NCBI GenBank assembly: GCA_051294375.1
Contig: CM119266.1
Span: 21,891,875-21,955,874 of the forward strand
DNA: 64,000 nucleotides
Reading direction: 5' to 3'
Origin: Paraspadella gotoi
Taxonomy: Eukaryota > Chaetognatha
A program made the position numbers and the translations under genes. The notes under the pieces were generated by a model. That model saw nothing but the letters and a program-made list of their open reading frames with translations. It had not been told where the DNA came from and did not search any database. Below are positions 51,488 to 60,600 of this stretch, in pieces; position 1 is the stretch's first letter; each line of letters opens with the position of its first letter.

Positions 51488-54372
51488 ATTAGTCGTAGTA
51501 TCGGTGAATTGGTAAATGAGAGAGAGAGTGAGACGAGTTGGGATCGCTGGTCGTACGTTCGGGTAGTTTCTAAATTTTGAGTCGTTCACATCTATTTCCA
51601 AAGGATGAGGTTTTCTCCGTCATCCCCCCCCCGACCCTCCCATTGTCTACCGGCGATGAGGACGACGGTAGAAACGACGACGGAGATGATGATGAGCGTC
51701 GTGCCTTTTATCCCGGAACTGCTCGGCGTTTTCGCGACGCCGTCGCCTAAAGCCGGATGTGACGCTTGAAAGCTTTTTTTTTTCATGAAATTGGTACAAC
51801 TAATATAAAAATTATCTATTCATTTAATAAATAAGCTATCTTGCCCCTGACTTTGGAGAGGCTTTTGTAGTTTAAGGCCTTCATCACTCTTACTTTCATT
51901 AGTGTAAGTTGTTGCGTTTAACTAATTGTATTTTTTTTTGATATGGTATCATCACAGATGAATGAAACCCGGAAACAGAGGAAAGGATTAAGGAAGAGGA
52001 TTCCGGAAGAGGAAGAAGATTCTGGAATGATTTCGAACGGGATTTTGGAAGCCAAATCCAGAAAAGGAACAATAGTTTCCGGAAGAGGAAAAGAAGGTTC
52101 CAGAAGAGGAAGAGGAGGATTCCGGAAGAGGAAACTGGCTTCGTCTACTTGCCCATTATAAATAGCCTTTGTTTCTGCTTTGATTCACTCTGTTTGAAAA
52201 TTGACACCGTCTTTTCTTGTCTATTTTCTGATAATAAAATTTTACTTTGATTTCATATTGAAATCCCTGTCTGCTTACTTAAATGTGATGGTAGCGGTGA
52301 GATTCCAACCCACGCCTCCGCAGAGACTGGTGAGACTGAAAAGACTGGTCTGCTTACTTAAATGGTATACATAGTTGAAAATCTTTCATGAAAATCAATC
52401 CAATCGGCTGTTCATTTCATTTAAATTTAAATTAGGTAATCTTATAACTACTTATTAGCCCCACCCGTAGAGCGCGGCTGTTTTTCTCCATTCTGGATGT
52501 AATCGGGAACGTTGGGATTTTTGTTCTTGTCCTTGTTTTTGTCCTTGTTCTTTTGCTGGGCCTTCTTTTTCTGTTCCAATAACTTTTTTTGTTCCTTATC
52601 GGAGGAGCGAAAAATAATAAAAATGTTTAAAAGAAACCTCATGGGATATCAAGAGACAGTACCAAAAAAGTAATTTTCTAATGCTGTATTAAAAAAAAAT
52701 TTAAAACAGAAGCAGCGAAAACAATTTAAAAACAAAACAAGAGAAAAAAACAGAATCAAAAAAAAACTTCACCAAAACTTTACCTCTGAAAGTTCTGGAG
52801 GTGGTTCAACTGTTGTTGAACCTCGGCCACCACCTCGCCCTCCGCCGCCCATGCCGCCTTCACCCATACCACCTCCTCCCATGCCACTCCCACCACATTC
52901 CGCCTCCCCCCATGCCGCCTCCTCCCATGCCACCTCCACCCATGCCACCCCTCCCATGCCACCTCCACCCATTCCGCCTCCCCCCATGCCGCCTCCTCCC
53001 ATGCACCTCCACCCATGCCACTCTCCTCATGCCACCTCCCCCCATTCCACCTCCTCCCATGCCCCTCCCAACCACTCCTCACCATACACCTCCTCCACAG
53101 TACCACCTCCTCCCATGCCTCCTCCCATTCCTCCACCAAATCCGCCACCGCCTGCCTGCCTTTTCATCCGTAATTTTAATTCTGCATAAAAAGTAGAAAA
53201 GTAAAAAAATCTTAAAAGTTTAGTGATCTCGCCAGACGTTACTATCAAAGAAAATTAATGAAAAAATCAAGTCATCCAATCATTCATTGATGCAATGATA
53301 GTCATTCATTGACGCGATGAATCATTCATCGTAAATAAAAAAAAGAAATGCGTGTAAAAGTGAGAGAGAGAGAGAGAGAGAGAAAGTAAGAGAAAAAGAG
53401 AAGTCTAACTGCTGCAGAGCTGAACTCGTTTTTAGACGAATCAAAAGAAGCAGTGCCTGATAAAAAAAATATATATATAATTTAAAGAAATAAAAGGAAA
53501 AAAATATTATAACCGTTTATAATTAAAAATTATTATAATTTTTTTTAATTAGTAGTTATAAAAGTGTATATTATGGCAATAGCCGGGTTGCTTGTGGGAT
53601 GGGGCATCTCACTGTTAGCTTTGGGGTTTTCCGATCTTCAGTGATGCCTCCAGTCACTGGCGCAGTTACCTTAGGACGGTCTCACTTTGCCAACGCAGAG
53701 GGAAGTCGTTAGGACTGTGGATGGAACATTACGCCTGGGATGGTGTGAACCAATGAATTGGCTGAAGGATGGTGGATGTGAGGCGGTGTGAATATACCAC
53801 CACAGGATCCCCGGGCCAAGACATCACTCAGGTTCCTCAAGCCTGAAAGGTATCTGACAAGAATGTTACCATAGTGGGAGAGAGAGAGAGAGCAGGAGTT
53901 GTGGGGGCTTAGGCGTTTGTCGTAGCGTACCATAAGAAGGTTGCGTGTTTGCTCGTAGAGCTTACCACTTATGGCAACAGCCGGGTTACCTGTGATGCCT
54001 ATTGAGATGGGGTATCTTACTGTTGGCTTTGGGGGCTTCCGACCCTCAGTGACGCCTCCAGTCACTGGCGCGGTTACCCTAGGACGGTCTCGCTTTGCTA
54101 ACGCAGAGGGAAGTTGTTAGGACTGTGGATGGAATACTACGCCTGGGATGGTGTGTTCCCCTTCTGAGCCAATGGATTTGGCTGAAGGATAGTGAGTGAT
54201 CGATCTTGCGACCCTTGATGCCGTCCACACTTCATTTTAAAGCCTTACCTTCTTCCTCCGCCATCATCCGCTCAAATTCCTCCCGCTCAACTTCCTCGTT
54301 CCAGTCGCGCGAGGATACGAGAGACGCGACAGCGAGAATGACGATCGCCAGCCGGAAATAACTCGTCGTCAT
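50577..54372 (-). CDS. Single-pass membrane protein with Gly/Met-repeat ectodomain and Arg/Asp-rich PPxY tail (5 exons; in-frame stop)
   Basis: The exons are 54372-54249, 53181-52784, 52594-52452, 51772-51651 and 51115-50577; phases join for 441 residues. The start encodes a signal peptide (MTTSYFRLAIVILAVASLVSS). Exon 2 is built of about 15-nt units giving GMGGG repeats. Exon 3 is Lys/Gln/Asn-rich. Exon 4 begins the membrane helix (GTTLIIISVVVSTVVLIAG), which exon 5 completes (FVGIYFYTK). The tail is Gly/Arg-rich, then alternating Arg and Asp clusters, then EPPPYESAV, a PPxY motif known to bind WW domains. In exon 2 the frame drifts within the repeat and meets TGA at 53029-53027, although the exon length keeps phase. 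This may be an assembly indel pair or true decay. Exon 3 could also be read to its own TAG (52456) as a secreted isoform. Function unknown. Confidence 0.6.
51188..51485. repeat. Large imperfect palindrome flanked by (CT)n and (GA)n
   Basis: Left arm 51265-51330 (starting TACACTTAACAAAAACCC) and right arm 51368-51435 are near-perfect reverse complements. The CT tract on the left is mirrored by a GA tract on the right, so the symmetric block spans almost 300 bp. A segment GAAACGAGGACAAGCATTAC is also directly repeated inside. It lies in an intron of the membrane protein gene. Confidence 0.85.
51950..52140. repeat. GGAAGAGGA-type purine minisatellite
   Basis: Repeated TTCCGGAAGAGGAA variants with Glu/Gly/Arg spurious frames, in an intron of the membrane protein gene. 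Confidence 0.6.
52269..52364 (-). pseudogene. Retroposed 3' half of tRNA-Leu with 17-bp target-site duplication
   Basis: A 62-bp insert (52286-52347) is bounded by perfect direct repeats GTCTGCTTACTTAAATG (52269-52285 and 52348-52364). Read on the minus strand it ends with a variable-arm and T-arm sequence very like animal tRNA-Leu (AAG/UAG type): GGAGGCGTGGGTTGGAATC, then TCACCGCTACC and A, followed by TCA where a mature tRNA has CCA. The 5' half and anticodon are absent. The CCA-like end and duplication point to insertion of a reverse-transcribed mature tRNA fragment. Confidence 0.7.
53573..54205 (-). repeat. Dispersed element family 2, two copies
   Basis: Segments at about 53573-53800 and 53970-54200 share GCCAGTGACTGGAGGC (in reverse complement), a GACCGTCCTA motif, and CAACCCGGCTATTGCCAT-like ends, with about 170 bp of different sequence between them. 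A third copy in the opposite orientation lies at 58290-58520. No coding capacity was recognised. They lie in the first intron of the membrane protein gene. Confidence 0.8.
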
Positions 54373-54641
54373 GGTAACCAGTAAATTCGCGATCTTTATG
54401 ACAGAGATCTTTAAAAGCTTATTTTTTCGCTCAGTCGCTAAATTTTCATCAAAATTTCGACGCAATTAGATTTTTAGAGAGAGGAACCTGGGTCTTTAAG
54501 ATAAACCTATTGCTCCAATGGGATGAGCTGAGATCCAGGATTTAGATCTGAAGAAAAAGGGGGAGGACGAGGCGTCGCTATGGAGACGGAAATGGACGCG
54601 GAATCAACATGAGGACAATAATTTTATTTTGTGCGATGAAG

Positions 54642-54683
<42 letters not shown>

Positions 54684-54933
54684 TACGAACTATAAAGGTG
54701 ATGGCACTATTCAACTTTCTCTCTATTTCAATGATGCTGACTTTTCTTCTACCTCTCAATCAACAGATATATTAACAAAGATTAGTTAAAATGATAATCT
54801 ACCCTTTTTTCATTAAAATGAAGAACCATGAATTGTAAATATTGTGTACAGGTTCAGGCCGGTCGTAATTAGAATCATTTTAAGAGGTCAGGACTTCATG
54901 ATGCGACGGCTCTTGACGCAGGACGGAGGTGAA

Positions 54934-55140
54934 TCAAATGCAGACGTGTATTATGGAGAACAAGGAGGCAAAGATCTGAGAGAAAAATTGTCGGTGAAGA
55001 CGAATCAAGTCTTAAATTTGATCCCGATTTCTCACCAAGAAAAAAGAAGAAAAAAGCCACGTGACCGCCACCGTCGTCATCGTGGATGAAAAGTCAATCG
55101 CTTCACTGCAGGGGACTCTGTGAAAAGAAAGAAGATTGTA

Positions 55141-55179
<39 letters not shown>

Positions 55180-55428
55180 ACGTGACTTCACCAACCTTCC
55201 TTGAAGACATCCTCGAGACCAACGATGCGGAGTCCCAGTTACGACGCAGCACTGGAAGGCATCCTCTGCGCCTGCAATGTAGACTGGTCCAGATGATATT
55301 AGATCGGTTTTGTTGTTGTTGTTGTTTGTGAGAAATTCTGATCTTTTTTCTGCTTTTTTGTTGACGTCGGCGTTCAGCCGGGATCGAATGGTAAGGTCGA
55401 GCTAAGAGAAAAAAAATGAATACAGTGT

Positions 55429-55485
<57 letters not shown>

Positions 55486-56351
55486 GCTCACTCCCGGCGT
55501 CTGCTGAAGAATGAGGACGCTGAAACCGATGAATGCGGAGGCCAACAGAAAGTAGAGGATGGCAATCTGAAATTGGAGTTTGAGTAAAATGATTCATAGA
55601 AATATTTAGGAGATTTACTGTTAATGTTTTATTATAACGCCCTCTTTGTTTGATTCAAGGAATCGCGTATAGAGAAGAGGCGCGCCCTCCCCTTTCCTCA
55701 CCACGACGAGAACCCTTTTCCACTTTTGTCCGACGGCGACGATAGCAATCGCAGCGGCGATGATGAGGACGACGCCGGCGGCGACGCCGACGCCGACGAT
55801 GACGGCGACGACGACTGACGCCAACGCCGATCGAGATTCGGCATCGGAATCCGCGAACCAGTGGAGCTGCGCGAGGCTCCAGCGAAGGCTGGACTGGAGT
55901 GAAGAGGAGTAGAATTGAGTGTAGAGAAAATGAGTTTTTTTTTATTTATTCGCTAGATTTTTTGTATGAAATTGGTACAACCAATATAAAAATTATTCAT
56001 TAATTCAATAAATAAGCTATCTCGCCCCTGACTTTGGACAGGCTTTGGTGGTTTAAGGCCTCCACCACTCTTACAAGATAATGACATCGCAAGCTTTCAA
56101 CCAAGACTCTCTCAGTCTCGTTTATTCATTATATTTAAAATAAAAAAATGTTTTTCAAGTTAATCATTTGGTCAGACCTCTCTCACGAGCGCGTATCCAC
56201 CAACTCCAATGAGAGCCACTCCGATGATCTGTTTAAAAAATTCTAAATAGGATGACATTGTCGTTATATAAATTATACTATATTATATATTATGCCTTAC
56301 CATCAAAAATATATTCAGAGCCAAAATCAAAAATCTTATTTTCGTATCCAT
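54934..56351 (-). CDS. Tetraspanin-like four-span membrane protein (7 exons)
   Basis: The exons are 56351-56301, 56228-56178, 55893-55702, 55566-55492, 55401-55196, 55117-55036 and 54975-54934; all phases join for 232 residues, a usual tetraspanin length. TM1 (FLILALNIFLMIIGVALIGVGGYALV) spans exons 1 and 2. After a small loop, TM2 (SVVVAVIVGVGVAAGVVL) comes in exon 3, with a short basic turn, and TM3 (IAILYFLLASAFIGFSVLIL) in exon 4. The large extracellular loop in exons 5 and 6 has the CC pair (DAFQCCVV), then GC and PCSE, giving four cysteines as in the family. TM4 closes the protein and ends almost at once. The glycine of the classic CCG motif is absent (CCV). The exon 2 donor (GTCTGA) is non-canonical after GT. 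Tetraspanins organise membrane microdomains; the partner is unknown. Confidence 0.82.
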
Positions 56352-56489
56352 TTCATCGTCGTGAAAAACCGGAGAGAAAAATCTCTTGCGTTTTAAATAT
56401 CAATCGAGAATTAAAGAAAGAGCGAGTTCATTTTTCCTACTTTGTTTTTTTTTTTCTTTTTTTTTTTTGATTTGGCGAATTACCAAGAA

Positions 56490-56555
56490 AAAAAAATCGG
56501 CAGGGTGTGAATCGATCCCGGGTCCATCATCTGCTCTCTGATCCTCTGACCATGT
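56490..56555 (-). repeat. tRNA-derived element or tRNA pseudogene
   Basis: On the minus strand TGGTCAGAGG (A-box-like, about 56551-56542) is followed by GGGATCGATTCAC (B-box/T-arm-like, 56519-56507) at tRNA-like spacing. No convincing acceptor stem closes it, so it is not called a functional tRNA. It lies just upstream of the tetraspanin gene. Confidence 0.4.
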
Positions 56556-57009
56556 GAAGATACATTCATTCTCTCCCTCTCTATCTATCTATCCCTCTCT
56601 TTCTATCTATCGCTCTCCCCCTCTTTCAAAGAAACCATTAAATTAATAACTTGTTTTAGTAACTGATCGGAATAAAAGATAGCAAGCAGCGCAAGGTTAT
56701 GAAACTAGGTTAGGTTTTCAAATTCGTTTTATGCTTTCTGTATCTTTTACAAACGGCGGCATTGTTCAAGAGAAAGGGGTACGAACGTACCAACCTAAGT
56801 TTTAGTAGGTTGACAATTCGCAGTTGACATAAAATAATAGCAAAATGCCATACGTCTTGCTTTATTTCGAGAAAAAAAATCTCTTTCTAATTTTGCCTTC
56901 TCGCCATATTAACATCCTTCTTCCACGAACCATGTAATTAGTTAGTCGGGGAAAAAGAACCCGCAAGAGTTTCCCTTGCCTGCACACGTAACCATTTCAA
57001 TTTTTCTGC

Positions 57010-57420
57010 AAAATGAGGTCGACGGCAATGTCGACGACGACGTCAAACGTCGACAACGACCAGATCCCGAAAGTTAATTGAAACAGAGTCCGAAGCGTAA
57101 AAAGAGGTTCTGGCACGAAAGGCGCCTGGACTCGATTCTACTTCATCCGGAGATTCATGGCCCGCCGGGTGGGCATCGGTGGAGCGGGGAAGGGGATGGC
57201 CGGCGGGAAAGGGAGATCCGGCCGGCGGGAAAGGTCGCTGCGGCGCCGGCCGTTCCTCCGCTCTCGTCGCTTAGTAACGAGAGGAAACAAAAGGGCGCGA
57301 TCGTCAATGTCTCAGGCGAACTCGTCCACTTTTTGCGCAGAATATTTTTTTTTTCTCTCTCGTCATTTCCTGTTATTAAATTACGGGGAAAACCTATGAC
57401 TATGAGTTATTTCTGATTTC
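57010..57420 (+). other. GC-rich island upstream of the PLAT-ankyrin gene, possible 5' exon
   Basis: A GC-rich, coding-like patch contains a short frame from ATG at 57013 and a longer one from 57078 (MKQSPKRKKRFWHERRLDS, ending in Phe-rich translation of a T tract). No splice partner or family match is seen. It could be a promoter-proximal CpG-rich region, a 5' UTR exon of the PLAT-ankyrin gene, or an independent small gene. The rest of 56352-57688 is AT-rich with no gene seen. Confidence 0.25.
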
Positions 57421-57688
57421 TTTTCTAAAAGTGTTGACCAATAACGAATAATTGACTAACGACTTAGCTTTAACACAACATCGGGATAAATTTAATCTTA
57501 TTACGAGTTATAGTATTGTTTTGGACATGATATTTCGTCAATATAACGTGGGTTAAGGAGTATTGAATCCAACCAATGAATAAAACAAAAAATAAAACCA
57601 CAGCATACAGCAATTACAACACGGTATAACTTTTTCAAGTTTACATTTTAGAAAGGGAAAAGACGACATATAATCTCATTAAACAATC

Positions 57689-60600
57689 ATGTCAATGAAC
57701 CAAAATCTGACAAAAGCTGTTTCACGGAAATTAAAGTACTACATGGAAGTGAAACGTCTTGAAGACGGATTCGACGTCCGCTCCTCCGTCCCAGGCTCCG
57801 GCGGCGCCTTCGTCTCGACCGGCTCCGGCCGGCTCCGTCGCCGAGGCGTCGACGACCGGTGGGCGGCTTCGACCGTTCACGGGACGACGACCTCGGTGGA
57901 GCGGGAGGAAGAGGTGCGCCGCGTCCTAGTGGAGCAAATCCGCAACATCCACTTTTTCTCTCCCGAGGAGTTGCCCAACGAGGAGCGGATCAGGATCTTG
58001 AAGCGGAACCGAGTGCCCGACGAGAACATTAGATTGGGTGAGGACTGAGGTAGGGAATGAGGGATGTGTAGGGAGCAATCGAGTAGGGCTTCGTGAGCTG
58101 AGGTTGTAAGATATAAACTCTTGGCTGATGTCGTGGGTTGGCCGGAGAAATCAGGTCACGTGCTAAAAAATTTATCTCGAAGAACAAATTAAAATTTAAA
58201 ATTAAAAGTTCACAAGTAAAGGACAAGGTTCCGCCTTCGACAGAAAAAAATTCGTATGGAGAGATTCGTAGTGCAAAGAGATTTTCGAATTGGGTAAAGG
58301 TGTGGCGGTATATTCACACCGCCTCACATCCACCATCCTAGGCGTTGTGTTCCATCCACAGTTCTCACGACTTCCCTCTGCGTTGGCAAAGCGAGACCGT
58401 CCTAGGGTAACCGCGCCAGTGACTGGAGGCGTCACTGAGGGTCGGAAGCCCCCAAAGCCCACAGTGAGATGCCCCATCCCAATAGGCATCACAGTCAACC
58501 CGGCTGTTGCCATAAAGGATTGTTTGAAAGATGAAGCAAACTGAAAAGGACAGAAAAAGCTAAACGATTTTCTTAAAATTCAACCGTCAATTAAGCAAAG
58601 ACTTTTTCATCCTCTAATCCTTAATTCCTTCCGCCGCAGCTCTTCGTCCGCGCTCCGCCCCGTCTCGTCCTACCTCCACGCGCTCCCTCACCTCCTCCGC
58701 CTCCGCCCCTTTTAGCAACGTCACCCGCGGCGAGGCGGAGCGTCTCATCTCCATGGCGACGCGGTTGTTGGTCGCCACGGAGAACGTCGTCGGCGGCGGC
58801 GAGGGCTACGCCAGGACTGGCGACCGCCGTAGTCAAGGACGGGTTAACCGCGTCAGCAGCGCCAGATCCGCGGGAAGGAGTGACTCTGTCTCTGTCTATC
58901 GGCAGGACGGGGAAGAAATGGGTGCGAGGAAACGGATGATGACGATGATGACGATGATGACGATGATGACGATGATGATGATTGGCGTATTTCAGGTCGC
59001 CTTCCCACTGTTATTTGGCCGCAGCCTAAATTTCTGTTGAAGTTAAGGTTGCGGGTTAGGGTTAGGGATCAGGTAAGGCTTTTAGGTTAATGATTAAGGT
59101 TAGGGATTAAGTTAGTGATTCAGGATTGGGATAAGGTAAGTGATTAGGATTAGAGCCAAATATGTTTTGTTGGGAGACAATATAAAAACACGGCTGTCTC
59201 CCTTCTTTCTCCTGCACAGACGCCCCACCAATTCTGCAGCAGGAAGAAGAGGCTCGTTATCCTCCGCCTCCTCGTCCCTCTCCTCTCCGTCGAAAGAAAA
59301 GAATTTGGGATCTTAACGGACACCGCGTTTACAGCGGCGGCGGCGGCAGCGGCGGCGGCAGCGGCGGAGTCAGGAATCAAAAGTCGGTCTGGAGACGCAT
59401 CGGAGGCGGGGGTAGCGGAAGGCAAGAGTCGGTTTATCCTAGAAGAAAAAATGTGCCGGAGTACATTATCGTGCCGAACTCGAGGTTAGCGAGAAATATT
59501 TATTAAATCAACGGCTAATAATTCTAAATTCAAACGTGCGCCATATCGTTTTATTTTCTACTTTTCTCTCAGAAAGCCTACGTTAGCGTCGGAGGGCGTT
59601 GCCATTCGCAAAGAGATTCCATCGTGGATACAAAGAGAGATGGAGAATCTGACGGCTCGAGACTCGGTCGACACTCAAGCGAAATGGGTGCGGCCGGTGG
59701 ACGAGCGGGCTCCCGATCGGGAGATCGACAAGGTTTATAGTTATATATAGATATTTAAGTATACCTCATGGAGCAAAAATCATCAAGTAAATATCCTCTG
59801 AACAGCAAATGCAAAAGAAAAAGAGGGACCGACCAAAATCGGCCAAGAATCGACCGCGACCAGAGAATTTCATTGATCCGAACCGTTTGATGGAGGAATG
59901 GTTGCAGGAGACGGAGCGAATTAAGGTTAATATATTAGCGAAAACGAAGTTTAGATTGTATAACAACTATTTTATTATTAGAAAACAGAAAACGCTGATG
60001 AAGACTCGAATGTGAGTCGAAACATGTCTGTTTTCTAATAATAAAATCGTTGTTGAACAATCTAAACTTCTTTTTCCCTAATCATTAAACACAACGAAAT
60101 GAAAGGATTATCATAATAAGGTTAATATTAATAATTTAAAATATAACATTCTTTAAAATTTAACCTGGAACATTATCCCACAAAATCGCTCGAGGTCGCG
60201 ATACTATATCATCGACGACAACGACGACAACAACAACAACAANNNNNNNNNNNNNNNNNNACGAGAACGAGAACGAGAAAAAAAGAAAGTTTTATGGCGG
60301 CGAATCTATTCTTTCTCTGTCAGGCGCTCGCTGGAGAGGATCGTCGAGACTCGCAGGTTCAGACGTCCGAGGAGATCGGAATTCAAACGGAGCAAGAATA
60401 CGTGGCGCCAAATAGCGTTGACCGCGTCCCGTCCCCGCCCACCGTCGCTTCCGGGCAAAGAATCGTTTACAAGGTAAGAACAGTTGACGAAAAAGTGGTA
60501 CGTATACGATTGTATATAATACAATTTTTTTCATCATTTTGTATGACTTTGTGGGATTGTTTACCGTCGAGTCGTCTTTAGAATAAACTGAGTAAAAAAA

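Noticed and set aside
52801-53196. Pro/His/Met-rich open frames on the plus strand
   Set aside because: They are shadows of the minus-strand Gly/Met-repeat exon.
56490-56555. Functional tRNA gene
   Set aside because: A- and B-box-like motifs are present but no acceptor stem pairs around them, and the anticodon loop is not convincing.
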